A stretch of DNA of 64,000 nt from Pseudomonadota bacterium (lineage in GTDB: Bacteria > Pseudomonadota > Gammaproteobacteria > Burkholderiales > Burkholderiaceae_C). Location of the stretch: contig JAFEEF010000001.1 of NCBI GenBank assembly GCA_018241265.1, forward strand, positions 62,001 through 126,000, written 5' to 3'. Under the pieces are notes generated by a model. The model was given only the letters and a program-made list of their open reading frames with translations, was not told the origin of the DNA and ran no database searches. A program made the position numbers and the translations under genes. Shown here piece by piece: positions 44,023 through 53,008 of this stretch. Every line of letters starts with the position of its first letter. Position 1 is the stretch's first letter.

Positions 44023-44993
44023 TGGCGGTCACGAAGCCGGCGGGCAAGAAGACGCCCGCGAAAAAGGCGAGGTCGCTTGCGGCCAGGCGCGCTGCTGCGG
44101 CAGCCGCCGCCGAAGCGCCGCGCGCGTTGAAGGCCGGACCCCAGCGCGACAAGACGGCGCCGTCGCGCCGGCTGCTGACCCACGAGCAGGGCAGCGTCAC
44201 GCTGGAAGAGGTGCTGGTCAACTTCCAGCGCAGCCTGGCGCGAGCCACGCGCTCCAGCCTGGAAACGGCCCGCGCCGACCTGCAGGTCGGCATGGGGCAG
44301 CGTGCGCTCTTCGTCATCGACAGCATCGACGTGACGCTCAAGGCGGGCGTCGTGATGGCCCGTGACGCGGCCGGCGGCGTCCAGGCGGTTTCGGTCGACC
44401 TGGACGCCGCCCCCTCGGGGCCGGGGCAGGCCGAGCTGAAGTTCCGCATCGCTTCGCGCCCCATCGATCCCATCGCCACACAACAGATCACGCTGGCCGA
44501 CCTCGACCCGCTCGGCCTGCAGCGGCCCAGCCACCGGGTGCGCGTGACGCTCATCGGCCGGCGCCTGGTCTCCGACGATGCCGTGCAGGCGCCGGAACAG
44601 CCCGCGCCCCAGGCGCTCGAGCGCGTCGTAGGGCTCGAATCGGTCGGCGATGCCGACACAGCCGAGCCGCCGCCGCGGGTCCTGTCGCCGCTGCCCGGCC
44701 GCAAGCTCCACCTCTATGTCGTCGGCACCACGACCGGCGCCACCGAGATCTTCATCCTCACCACCAATGCGGTCGGCCAGGCCGACGTCGAGATCGACGC
44801 GCTGAGCAACCGCGTCACGAGCGGCGAACTCGGCGGACGCTTCAAGAAGCTCGACCTCACCCGCAAGGACAGCGAGTTCTTCGTCTGGGCCGCCTGCAAT
44901 CAGGATCTGGCCGACGGCATCACCGACAAGCTGACGTCCAACGTGCTGCAGTTCACCGTCAAGCGCGAGTCCTCCGGAGGAGCCGACCAATGA
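44022..44993 (+). CDS. Trypco2-like protein B with basic N-terminus
   Basis: 323-residue protein. Residues 1-50 are Lys/Ala/Arg-rich and probably disordered (KPAGKKTPAKKARSLAARR), which could bind nucleic acid or membrane. The next part (about 58-155) repeats the pattern of the neighbours: helix VTLEEVLVNFQRSLARAT, then FVIDSIDVTLKAGVV and AELKFRIASRP. The C-terminal half (about 215-315) is a second beta-rich domain (LHLYVVGTTTGATEIFILTT). The family is otherwise unrecognised. It is coupled to genes on both sides by overlapping start/stop codons. Confidence 0.6.
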   Translation: MAVTKPAGKKTPAKKARSLAARRAAAAAAAEAPRALKAGPQRDKTAPSRRLLTHEQGSVTLEEVLVNFQRSLARATRSSLETARADLQVGMGQRALFVIDSIDVTLKAGVVMARDAAGGVQAVSVDLDAAPSGPGQAELKFRIASRPIDPIATQQITLADLDPLGLQRPSHRVRVTLIGRRLVSDDAVQAPEQPAPQALERVVGLESVGDADTAEPPPRVLSPLPGRKLHLYVVGTTTGATEIFILTTNAVGQADVEIDALSNRVTSGELGGRFKKLDLTRKDSEFFVWAACNQDLADGITDKLTSNVLQFTVKRESSGGADQ

Positions 44994-45289
44994 GCGACAA
45001 CATCACCGAGAACCTGGTCGGCGTCGACGAGCTGCTGCGCACCTTGGCCGGCAGCTGCCTTGCAGCCGCCCAGCAGGTCGAGCAGCTGTCCAACAACCCG
45101 CTGCTCGACCGCTCCGTGCGTTACATCGTGCCGTCCTTCAACATCAGCGTGAAGCTGTCGTTCACGAAGACCGGCAACGAGGTCAAGGGCATCCTGTTCT
45201 GGAAGAAGACCGAGGGCGACAGCACCGAGGCGCTGAGTTCGATCGACATGCAGATCGTCGCGGTGCCGAGGACGCCGTCGGACCAGTGA
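44990..45289 (+). CDS. Trypco2-like small protein C
   Basis: 99-residue protein with an N-terminal helix (GVDELLRTLAGSCLAAAQQ, about 11-29) and beta strands YIVPSFNISVKLSFTKTG, VKGILFWKK and SSIDMQIVAVP. The topology is that of the 43675 and 44022 neighbours, so the three may be diverged copies of one module. It overlaps the preceding stop by four bases (ATGA), ends the unit, and converges with the xdhC gene after 26 bases. Confidence 0.6.
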   Translation: MSDNITENLVGVDELLRTLAGSCLAAAQQVEQLSNNPLLDRSVRYIVPSFNISVKLSFTKTGNEVKGILFWKKTEGDSTEALSSIDMQIVAVPRTPSDQ

Positions 45290-45315
45290 GCCTGGGCCGG
45301 CGCGCGGTCCGGCTG

Positions 45316-46311
45316 TCAGCCCACCGCCGCGCGTGTCGCCGGCACCGACGAGCCTTCCTTCTTCTGCATCAGCACGATGCCGTTCTTCACCGCGACGATC
45401 TCGGCGACGATGGAGACCGCGATCTCGGCCGGCGTCTTCGCGCCGATGTCGAGGCCGATCGGGCCGTGCAGCCGGTCGATCTCGGCCGGCGTCAGGTCGA
45501 ACATCCGCAGCCGCTCGCGGCGCTTCGACGTATTGCCGCGCGAGCCGAGCGCGCCGATGTAGAACGCCGGCGACTTGAGCGCCTCGAGCAGCGCGAGGTC
45601 GTCGAGCTTGGGATCGTGCGTCACCGCGACGACCGCGCTGTGCGGATCGAGCTGCAGCTCGACGACGAGGTCGTCGGGCATCTGCTTGCTGAAGAGGGTG
45701 TCGGGGATGTCCCAGGTGAGGTTGTATTCCTCGCGCGGGTCGCAGCAGATCACTTCGAAGTCGAGCGTCAAGGCCATCTGCGCGACCGCGCGCGAGAGCT
45801 GACCGGCGCCGATGACGAGCAGCCGCCAGCGCGGACCGAACAGCGCGCGCAAGGCATGGCCATCGAAGCGGAACGAATCCCCGCGTGCCGCCGACTCGAC
45901 CGTCACGCGGCCCGTCTCGAGGTCGAGCGTGCGCGCGACGAGCTCGTGCCGCGACGTGCGCTCGAGGATCTCGTCGATCCAGACCACGCTCTGCAGCGGC
46001 TCCTGCACGAGCCGCAGGTTGCCGCCGCACGGCAGCCCGAAGCGCGCCGCTTCTTCCTTGGTCACGCCGTAGGCGATCAACGATGGCTGGCCGACGCGCT
46101 CGCCGTGGCGCAGCCTGTCGATCAGGTCGTCTTCGACGCAGCCGCCCGACACCGAGCCGACGACGAGCCCGTCGTCGCGCAGGCTGAGCAGCGCGCCCGG
46201 CGGGCGCGGCGCCGAGCCCCAGGTCTCGAGCACCGTGACGAGCCAGACCTTGTGGCCGGCACGGAACCAGTCGCGCGCCTGCGCCAATACCTGCAGATCG
46301 AGACTGTCCAT
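45316..46311 (-). CDS. coxF: XdhC/CoxF-family molybdenum cofactor maturation protein
   Basis: 331-residue XdhC/CoxI-like protein which binds the molybdenum cofactor, helps its sulfuration, and loads it on molybdenum hydroxylases. The N-terminal XdhC domain (about 12-95, SVSGGCVEDDLIDRL) is followed by a Rossmann domain (LLVIGAGQLSRAVAQMA, about 166-182) and the C-terminal YIGALGSRGNTSKRRERL plus GLDIGAKTPAEIAVSI blocks. ATG 46311 has AGGCAAAGGC upstream. It is the last gene of the cox-like cluster, which runs on the minus strand. Confidence 0.85.
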   Translation of the reverse strand: MDSLDLQVLAQARDWFRAGHKVWLVTVLETWGSAPRPPGALLSLRDDGLVVGSVSGGCVEDDLIDRLRHGERVGQPSLIAYGVTKEEAARFGLPCGGNLRLVQEPLQSVVWIDEILERTSRHELVARTLDLETGRVTVESAARGDSFRFDGHALRALFGPRWRLLVIGAGQLSRAVAQMALTLDFEVICCDPREEYNLTWDIPDTLFSKQMPDDLVVELQLDPHSAVVAVTHDPKLDDLALLEALKSPAFYIGALGSRGNTSKRRERLRMFDLTPAEIDRLHGPIGLDIGAKTPAEIAVSIVAEIVAVKNGIVLMQKKEGSSVPATRAAVG

Positions 46312-46346
46312 GTCGCTGCCTTTGCCTGCCTGTCGGTGGTGCCGTT

Positions 46347-46913
46347 CTATTTTCCGGCGAACAGGAAATACAGGATCGCCAGAATCACGATGGCCCCGAT
46401 GAGCCACACGAAACGCTTGCTGGACGCCTGAACGGCAACCGGCGCGGCGGCGTCCGCCGCGGGCACCGGCACGCTGGCCTGCAGGCGCCCCTCGAAGGCC
46501 TTGAAGAAGTCCTCGGTGATCTTCGCCGCCGCCGCATCGATGAGCCGCGAGCCGATCTGCGCCAGCTTGCCGCCGACCTGCGCCTTGGCGGCGTACTTCA
46601 GCAAGGTCTCGGCGCCTTGCGACTCGAGCGCCACGTCGGCCGAGCCCTTGCCGAAGCCGGCGACGCCGCCCTGCCCGTCGAAGTTGATCGTGTAGCGGGT
46701 CGGCGGCTGCACGTTGGTCATCTGCAGGTTGCCCTTGAAGCGCGCGCTCACCGGGCCGACCTTGACGGCGACGAGCGCGGTGTAGGCGTTGTCGCCGGTG
46801 CGCTCCATGGACTCGCAGCCGGCGATGCAGGCCTTCAGCACCTCGGGGTCGTTGAGCGCGGCCCAGGTCTGCTCGACCGAGGCGGGGATGACGCGTTGTC
46901 CTTGCAGTTCCAT
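46347..46913 (-). CDS. coxG: CoxG-like SRPBCC protein with C-terminal membrane anchor
   Basis: 188-residue protein with an SRPBCC (CoxG) domain (about 1-145; IPASVEQTWAALNDPEVLKACIAGCESM) and one transmembrane helix at the end (about 168-186, FVWLIGAIVILAILYFLF). CoxG proteins attach CO dehydrogenase-like enzymes to the inner face of the membrane, and bind quinones. Consistent with its place between coxE and xdhC genes. Confidence 0.87.
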   Translation of the reverse strand: MELQGQRVIPASVEQTWAALNDPEVLKACIAGCESMERTGDNAYTALVAVKVGPVSARFKGNLQMTNVQPPTRYTINFDGQGGVAGFGKGSADVALESQGAETLLKYAAKAQVGGKLAQIGSRLIDAAAAKITEDFFKAFEGRLQASVPVPAADAAAPVAVQASSKRFVWLIGAIVILAILYFLFAGK

Positions 46914-46928
46914 GAGTGGACGTCCCGT

Positions 46929-48116
46929 TCAGATCGACAAGTTAGCAGGAGCGCGCGCCGGCTGCCGCAGGGCGGCACCCAAGTCCGCAAGGCTCGCCAG
47001 GTTGTGCACCGGCAGGAAGCGGTCGACGTGCGGCAGCAGCGCGCGCACGCCGGCCGCCTTGGGCTGGAAGGCGTCGTAGCGCAGCAGCGGATTCAGCCAG
47101 ACGATCTGGTGCGCCAGGCGCCGGAGCTGCGCGGCGGAGCGCCTCAGGTCGCCCTGGTCGTCGCGGTCGAGGCCATCGGTCATCAACAGCACCGCGGCAT
47201 TGCTGCCCAGCAGGCGGCGCGCCCAATGGCGGTTGAAGTCGTCGAGGCAGGACGCGATGCGCGTGCCGCCCTTCCAGTCGTCGACCTGCTGGTCGGCATG
47301 CTGCATCGCGACGTCGGGATCGCGCTGGCGCAGGCTGCGCGTGATGTTCGTCAGCCGCGTGCCGAAGGTCAGCGTATGGACCTTGAGATAACGCCGCGTC
47401 AGGCCGTGCACGTAGTGCAGCAGGAGTCGCGCATAGCGGTCCATCGAGCCCGAGATGTCGAGCAGCACGACGAGCGTCGGCAGCTCGCGGCGCGGATGCG
47501 TCCAGGCCGGCACCAGCGTGTGCGGCTGGCGCGCCATGCGCTGCTGCGTGGCGCGCAGGTCGAGCCGCGCGCCGTCGCCGGCGCCGGCCTCGTGGCGGCG
47601 CCGGCGCACCGGCTGGATCGGCAGCGGCAACCGCTCGGCGAGGCGCTTCGCGAGCTCGAACTCGGCGACCGTCATCGTCTCGAAGTCGGCCTTCTGCAGC
47701 CGCTCGCGGTCGGACCAGGTGAACGAGGTCTCGAACTGCACCTCGTCCTGCGCGGCGCGGTCGACGTCGTTGTTCTCGTCGACCTGGCGCGCCGGCACCG
47801 CGAGCGCCTCGGCGAGCCGGTTGACGCGCGGCTTGGTCGCCTTGGTGCCGCGGCCGCTGATCTTGGGCAGCAGCAGGTACATCATCTGCTCGAGCAGCTT
47901 GGGATCGCGCCAGAACGTGTCGAAGGCGGCGTCGAACAGCACCTGCTGCTCGTGGCGGTCGATCATCACCGCCGACAGCGCGGCATGCACGTCGTCGCGG
48001 CGGTCGACGCCGACACGCTCGACGGCCGCCATCGCCGCAATGATGCGGTCCGGCCCGATCGCCATGCCGGCATGGCGCAGCACGCGGGCGAAGTGGACGA
48101 TGTTGTCGGCGATCAT
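46929..48116 (-). CDS. coxE: CoxE-like von Willebrand factor A domain protein
   Basis: 395-residue VWA-domain protein. The MIDAS motif is DISGSM (about 218-223), with later T and D residues (LLMTDG) in order. It is the partner of MoxR-type AAA+ ATPases in metal cofactor maturation: in CO dehydrogenase, CoxD and CoxE help build the [CuSMoO2] centre. ATG 48116 overlaps the stop of the ATPase gene by four bases. Confidence 0.85.
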   Translation of the reverse strand: MIADNIVHFARVLRHAGMAIGPDRIIAAMAAVERVGVDRRDDVHAALSAVMIDRHEQQVLFDAAFDTFWRDPKLLEQMMYLLLPKISGRGTKATKPRVNRLAEALAVPARQVDENNDVDRAAQDEVQFETSFTWSDRERLQKADFETMTVAEFELAKRLAERLPLPIQPVRRRRHEAGAGDGARLDLRATQQRMARQPHTLVPAWTHPRRELPTLVVLLDISGSMDRYARLLLHYVHGLTRRYLKVHTLTFGTRLTNITRSLRQRDPDVAMQHADQQVDDWKGGTRIASCLDDFNRHWARRLLGSNAAVLLMTDGLDRDDQGDLRRSAAQLRRLAHQIVWLNPLLRYDAFQPKAAGVRALLPHVDRFLPVHNLASLADLGAALRQPARAPANLSI

Positions 48117-49042
48117 CCGTCCAGCAGCGCCCGCGCCTTCAGTTCGTCGAGCAGCTTCGCGGTATCGCCCGACTGCATCTTGCCGATGTCGTCCTGGTAC
48201 TTCAGCAGCACGCCCAGCGTGTCCTGCACGGTCTGCGGATCGAGCCGCATGGTGTTCAGCGCGACGAGCGCGTTGGTCCAGTCGATCGTCTCGGCCACGC
48301 CCGGCGCCTTGAACAGGTCGAGCGTGCGCATCCGGTGGATGAACTCGACGACCTGGCGATAGAGCCGCTCGGACGCACCCGGCGCCTTCAGCCGCACGAT
48401 CTCGAGCTCGCGCTCGACGTCGGGGAAGTCGACCCAGTGGTACAGGCAGCGCCGCTTCAGCGCGTCGTGGATCTCGCGCGTGCGGTTGCTCGTGATGATC
48501 GTGATCGGCGGCGCGCTCGCGCGCACCGTGCCGTATTCGGGGATCGTGAGCTGGTTCTCGGCCAGCACTTCGAGCAGGAAGGCGTCGAACGGCTCGTCGG
48601 CGCGGTCGAGCTCGTCGATCAGCAGGACCGGCGAGCGCGGTTGCGTCAACGCCTGCAGCAGCGGCCGTTCGATCAGCATCGAGCGGTCGTACAGGCTCTT
48701 CGCGAGGCGCTCGCGATCGGTGTCGTGGGCCGCTTCGGCGAGCCGGATCTCGATCATCTGGCGCGCGACGTTCCATTCGTAGGCGGTCTGCGCGATGTCC
48801 AGCCCTTCGTAGCACTGCACGCGCAGCAAGGTCGCCTGCAACGCCGCGGCCAGGGTCTTCGCCAGCTCGGTCTTGCCGACGCCGGGCTCGCCTTCGAGGA
48901 ACAGCGGGCGCTTCAGCGTCAGGCTCAGGAACAGCGCGGTCGCGAGGCGCCGGTCGCTGACGTAGTGCTGGCCGGCGAGCAATGCGACGACGGCGTCGAC
49001 GGACTGGGGAAAGGTCGGGCTCGGAGTCTCGCTCATACGCAC
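48113..49042 (-). CDS. coxD: CoxD-like MoxR-family AAA+ ATPase
   Basis: 309-residue ATPase with Walker A GEPGVGKTELAK (about 44-55), Walker B VLLIDELDRA (about 128-137) and a sensor 1 TSNRTREIHDALKRRCLYHW block, as in MoxR proteins. The start is taken at GTG 49042 with GAGAGG nine bases before; ATG 49036 is an alternative with a poorer ribosome binding site. It acts with the VWA protein encoded next to mature the enzyme from 49081-52755. Confidence 0.86.
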   Translation of the reverse strand: MRMSETPSPTFPQSVDAVVALLAGQHYVSDRRLATALFLSLTLKRPLFLEGEPGVGKTELAKTLAAALQATLLRVQCYEGLDIAQTAYEWNVARQMIEIRLAEAAHDTDRERLAKSLYDRSMLIERPLLQALTQPRSPVLLIDELDRADEPFDAFLLEVLAENQLTIPEYGTVRASAPPITIITSNRTREIHDALKRRCLYHWVDFPDVERELEIVRLKAPGASERLYRQVVEFIHRMRTLDLFKAPGVAETIDWTNALVALNTMRLDPQTVQDTLGVLLKYQDDIGKMQSGDTAKLLDELKARALLDG

Positions 49043-49080
49043 TTATAGCGCCCTCTCCCGGACGGAGAGGGCGCGCGAGG

Positions 49081-49875
49081 TCAGCGCGCCAGCGCCGCCG
49101 CGACCGCACGCGACGCCATCACGCTGACCATCGCCGCGCGATAGGCCGCCGATGCATGGAGGTCGGCGTTGATGTCGGTCTCCGGCAGCTTGACGTTCTT
49201 GGCCGCCTCGGGCGTGAAGCTCTTGGCGAGCGCCGCCTCGATCTCGGTCGCACGGAACGCGCTGCTCTTCGCGCCCGTCACGCCGACGCGCACGCCGCCC
49301 GCGCCCTGACTCACGAACACGCCGACCAGCGCGAAGCGCGACGCCGGCTGCCGGTACTTCGCATAGCCCGCCTTCTGCACGGCCGGGAAGCGCACCGCGG
49401 TGATCAGCTCGCCCGGCTTCAGCGCGGTCTCGTAGAGGCCGGTGAAGAAGCTGTCACCGGCGATCTCGCGCTGGTTCGTCACGATGGTCGCGCCCAAGCC
49501 GATGACGGCGGCCGGATAGTCGGCGGCCGGATCGGCATTCGCGATCGAGCCGCCGATCGTGCCCATGTTGCGCACCATCGGGTCGCCGATCGTGCCGGCC
49601 AGTTCGGCCAATGCCGGCAGCGCCTTCTGCACGTCGGCCGATGCGGCGACCTGCGCATGCGTCGTCATCGCGCCTATCGTCACGTTCGAGCCGTCGACCT
49701 TGATGCCTTTCAGGTCGGCGATGCCACCGAGGTCGACGAGCCGCTCCGATTGCGACAGGCGCAGCTTCATCGCCTGGATCAGGCTCTGGCCGCCGGCCAG
49801 GTAGCGCGTGTCGCCGGTGGCTGCGGCCTGTGCATCGGCGCGGCTGCCCGGACGCTGGTATTCGAATCCGTACAT
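49081..49875 (-). CDS. coxM: CoxM-like FAD-binding subunit of molybdenum hydroxylase
   Basis: 264-residue FAD subunit of the xanthine dehydrogenase/CO dehydrogenase class. FAD-binding motifs AGGQSLIQAMKLRL (about 27-40) and TIGGSIANADPAADYP (about 108-123) are present; the C-terminal CO dehydrogenase flavoprotein domain follows. It takes electrons from the 2Fe-2S subunit and hands them to a quinone or NAD. ATG 49875 has GGGGAGA upstream. Confidence 0.9.
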   Translation of the reverse strand: MYGFEYQRPGSRADAQAAATGDTRYLAGGQSLIQAMKLRLSQSERLVDLGGIADLKGIKVDGSNVTIGAMTTHAQVAASADVQKALPALAELAGTIGDPMVRNMGTIGGSIANADPAADYPAAVIGLGATIVTNQREIAGDSFFTGLYETALKPGELITAVRFPAVQKAGYAKYRQPASRFALVGVFVSQGAGGVRVGVTGAKSSAFRATEIEAALAKSFTPEAAKNVKLPETDINADLHASAAYRAAMVSVMASRAVAAALAR

Positions 49876-49892
49876 GTCGATGTCTCCCCTGT

Positions 49893-52259
49893 TCAGGCCA
49901 TGCCGTTGGCGATGCGCCAGACGCGCTCGGCGGTCGCCGGCATCGCCAGGTCCTTGACGCCCAAGGCATCGGTGACTGCGTTGATGTAGGCCGGCGGCGA
50001 TCCGATCGCGCCGGCTTCGCCGCAGCCCTTGACGCCCAGCGGGTTGTGGGTGCAAGGCGTCACGACGTTGCTGACGTTGAACGACGGCAGGTCGCTGGCG
50101 CGCGGCATCGCATAGTCCATGTACGAGCCGGTGAGCAGTTGCCCGGACTCCGCGTCGTACCGGCAGCCTTCCAGCATCGCCTGGCCGAGCCCCTGGCCGA
50201 GGCCGCCGTGCACCTGGCCTTCGACGATCATCGGATTGACGATGTTGCCGAAGTCGTCGACCGCGACGAACGACTCGATCTTCACCTTGCCGGTCTCCGG
50301 ATCGACCTCGACCTCGCAGATGTAGGTGCCGGCCGGATAGGTGAAGTTGGTCGGATCGTAGAACGCGTTTTCGTTCAGGCCCGGCTCGAGCTTGTCGAGC
50401 GGATAGTTGTGCGGCACGTACGCGGTGAGCGCCACCCCGCCGAACGGCACCTTCTTGTCGGTACCGGCGACCTTGAACTCGCCGTTCTCGAACTCGATGT
50501 CGGTGTCGGCGGCTTCGAGCAGGTGCGCCGCGATCTTCTTGCCCTTGGCGATGACCTTGTCGACCGCTTTCACGATCGCCGTGCCGCCGACGGAGAGCGA
50601 CCGGCTGCCGTAGGTGCCCATGCCGAACGGTATGCGGCCGGTGTCGCCGTGCACGATCTCGACGTTGCCGACCGGAATGCCGAGCTTGGCCGCGACGACT
50701 TGCGCGAACGTCGTCTCGTGGCCCTGGCCGTGGCTGTGCGAGCCGGTGAAGATCGTGACGGTGCCGGTCGGATGCACGCGCACTTCGCCGGCCTCGAACA
50801 GGCCGGCCCGCGCACCGAGCGCGCCGGCGATGTTGCTCGGCGCGATGCCGCAGGCCTCGATGTAGCAGGAGTAGCCGAGGCCGCGCTTCTTGCCCTTGGC
50901 CTCCGACGCCGCCTTGCGCGCCGGGTAGCCGGCCACGTCGGCCATCTCTCGGGCCTTGTCGAGGTGGGCCGCGTAGTTGCCGGTGTCGTAGGTCAGGCCG
51001 ACCGGCGTCGCATACGGGAACTCGGTGACGAAGTTCTTGCGCCGGATCGCGGCCGGGTCCATCTTCATGTCGCGCGCGGCCTGCTCGACGATGCGCTCGA
51101 CGACATAGGTCGCCTCGGGCCGGCCGGCGCCGCGGTAGGCATCGACCGGCGCGGTGTTGGTGAACACCGCCTTCACGTCGCAGTAGATCGCGGGCGTCTT
51201 GTACTGGCCGGCGAGCAAGGTCGCATAGAGGATCGTCGGCACGCTCGACGCGAAGGTCGACAGGTACGCGCCCATGTTCGCGATCGTCGAGACGCGCAGC
51301 GCGAGGAAGTTGCCTTGCGCATCCATCGCCAGCTCGGCCGTGGTCTGGTGGTCGCGGCCGTGCGCATCGGTCAGGAACGACTCGCTGCGCTCGGCCGTCC
51401 ACTTGATCGGCCGGCCGACGCGCTTGCTCGCCCAGACCAGCGCGACGTCTTCCGGGTACAGGAAGATCTTCGAGCCGAAGCCGCCGCCGACGTCGGGCGC
51501 GATCACGCGCACCTTCGACTCCGGCAGGCCGAGCACGAAGGCGCACATCAGGAGCCGCTCGACGTGCGGGTTCTGGTTCGCGACGTAGAGCGTGTAGCTG
51601 TCGTCGTGCTTGGTGTAGCTGGCGTTGGCGGCGCGCGGCTCCATCGCGTTCGGCACCAGGCGGTTGTTCGCGAAGCTCAGCTTCGAGACATGCGCCGCCT
51701 TCGCGAACGCGGCGTCCACCGCGTCCTTGTTGCCGTGGCCCCAGTCGTAGCAGACGTTGTTCGGCACGTCGTCGTGCACCGCGGTGCCGCAGGTGTCGGC
51801 GGTCGTCGTGTCGATGACGGCGGGCAGCTCTTCATAGTCGACGACGACCTTCTCGGCCGCGTCCTTGGCCTGCCACTGCGACTCGGCGACGACGATCGCC
51901 ACCTGGTCGCCGACGTGGCGCACCTTGCCGTGCGCGAGCACCGGATGCGGCGGCTCCTTCATCGGCGTGCCGTCCTTGCTGTGGATCAGCCAGCCGCACG
52001 GCAGGCCGCCGACCTTGGCTTCGGCGAGGTCGGCGCCGGTGTAGATCGCGACGACGCCGGGCGACGCCTTGGCGTCGGCGATGTCGACGGACTTGATGCG
52101 CGCATGCGCATAGGGCGAACGGACGAAGGCCGCATAGGTCTGGCGCGGCAGCACGACGTCGTCGGTGTACTGGCCGGCGCCGGTCAGGAAGCGCTCGTCT
52201 TCGCGGCGCTTCAGCGGCTGGCCGATGGGACCTTGGTGAGGAACGGACATGTCGGTCAT
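49893..52259 (-). CDS. coxL: CoxL-like molybdopterin-binding large subunit, form II (AYRGAGR)
   Basis: 788-residue catalytic subunit. The active-site loop is AYRGAGR (374-380), the form II signature; form I true CO dehydrogenases have AYxCSFR with Cys-bound copper. The N-terminal domain (about 15-130) and two Mo-binding domains ([13 protein letters not shown] at 258-270; GCGEAGAIG with the catalytic Glu near 755) are intact. ATG 52259 follows AGGAG. Form II enzymes have been linked to CO or to other small substrates, such as aldehydes or nicotinate-like compounds, so the reaction is open. Confidence 0.9.
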   Translation of the reverse strand: MTDMSVPHQGPIGQPLKRREDERFLTGAGQYTDDVVLPRQTYAAFVRSPYAHARIKSVDIADAKASPGVVAIYTGADLAEAKVGGLPCGWLIHSKDGTPMKEPPHPVLAHGKVRHVGDQVAIVVAESQWQAKDAAEKVVVDYEELPAVIDTTTADTCGTAVHDDVPNNVCYDWGHGNKDAVDAAFAKAAHVSKLSFANNRLVPNAMEPRAANASYTKHDDSYTLYVANQNPHVERLLMCAFVLGLPESKVRVIAPDVGGGFGSKIFLYPEDVALVWASKRVGRPIKWTAERSESFLTDAHGRDHQTTAELAMDAQGNFLALRVSTIANMGAYLSTFASSVPTILYATLLAGQYKTPAIYCDVKAVFTNTAPVDAYRGAGRPEATYVVERIVEQAARDMKMDPAAIRRKNFVTEFPYATPVGLTYDTGNYAAHLDKAREMADVAGYPARKAASEAKGKKRGLGYSCYIEACGIAPSNIAGALGARAGLFEAGEVRVHPTGTVTIFTGSHSHGQGHETTFAQVVAAKLGIPVGNVEIVHGDTGRIPFGMGTYGSRSLSVGGTAIVKAVDKVIAKGKKIAAHLLEAADTDIEFENGEFKVAGTDKKVPFGGVALTAYVPHNYPLDKLEPGLNENAFYDPTNFTYPAGTYICEVEVDPETGKVKIESFVAVDDFGNIVNPMIVEGQVHGGLGQGLGQAMLEGCRYDAESGQLLTGSYMDYAMPRASDLPSFNVSNVVTPCTHNPLGVKGCGEAGAIGSPPAYINAVTDALGVKDLAMPATAERVWRIANGMA

Positions 52260-52275
52260 GGCGTGCTCCTGGTGG

Positions 52276-52755
52276 TCAGACCGGCGTCGGCGTGGCGCCG
52301 GACTGGCAGAACTGGATCGCCTTGACGATGTTGTGGTAGCCCGTGCAGCGGCAGATGTTGCCGTCGAGGCCCTCGCGGATCTCCTCTTCGTTGGCGTTCG
52401 GGCAGTCCTTCAGCAGTTGCACGCTGGCCATCACCATCCCCGGCGTGCAGTAGCCGCACTGCAGGCCATGGCATTCGCGGAACGCCGCCTGCATCGGATG
52501 GAGTGTTCCGTTCTGGCTCAGCCCTTCGATCGTCGTGACCTCGCCGCCCTGCACCTGCAGCGCGAGGACCGAGCACGACTTGATCGCGCGGCCATTCAGA
52601 TGCACGGTGCAGGCGCCGCACTGCGCCGTGTCGCAGCCGACGTGCGTGCCGGTCAGTTGCAGGTGCTCGCGCAGGAACTGCACGAGCAGCGTGCGCGGGT
52701 CGACGCTGGCGCTGACGGCCTGGCCGTTGACCGTCAGGGAAATGGGAATGCTCAC
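52276..52755 (-). CDS. coxS: CoxS-like 2Fe-2S small subunit
   Basis: 159-residue iron-sulfur subunit with two 2Fe-2S clusters: plant-type C41-C46-C49-C61, and the C-terminal helical cluster C100-C103 / C135-C137 (CGYCTPG, CRCTG). It is the first gene of the coxSLMDEGF order. GTG 52755 is chosen because GGAGA lies before it and the domain starts there; the ORF could extend upstream in Arg-rich sequence. Confidence 0.9.
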   Translation of the reverse strand: MSIPISLTVNGQAVSASVDPRTLLVQFLREHLQLTGTHVGCDTAQCGACTVHLNGRAIKSCSVLALQVQGGEVTTIEGLSQNGTLHPMQAAFRECHGLQCGYCTPGMVMASVQLLKDCPNANEEEIREGLDGNICRCTGYHNIVKAIQFCQSGATPTPV

Positions 52756-53008
52756 GGCTGTCTCCGGTTCGTCGGTGGGAACGTCGCGCTCGCAGCAAGC
52801 CCCTGGTCGGCGCAGCAGGCCGAGCGCTCGACCCATTGTTCGGGGAACGAGGCAAGATCGCAAAGGACGGGGTTTCCCTAGGCGTGCGCCAATCCGGCGT
52901 GCCGTCCTAAACCGCCGAATCGATACCACCGATCGAAGTGACGCCTGTTCCTACTCGGTCGACCCCCGGCCGGCCAACGGTGTCTGGCCGTCTCACGCCT
53001 CGCCGGCG

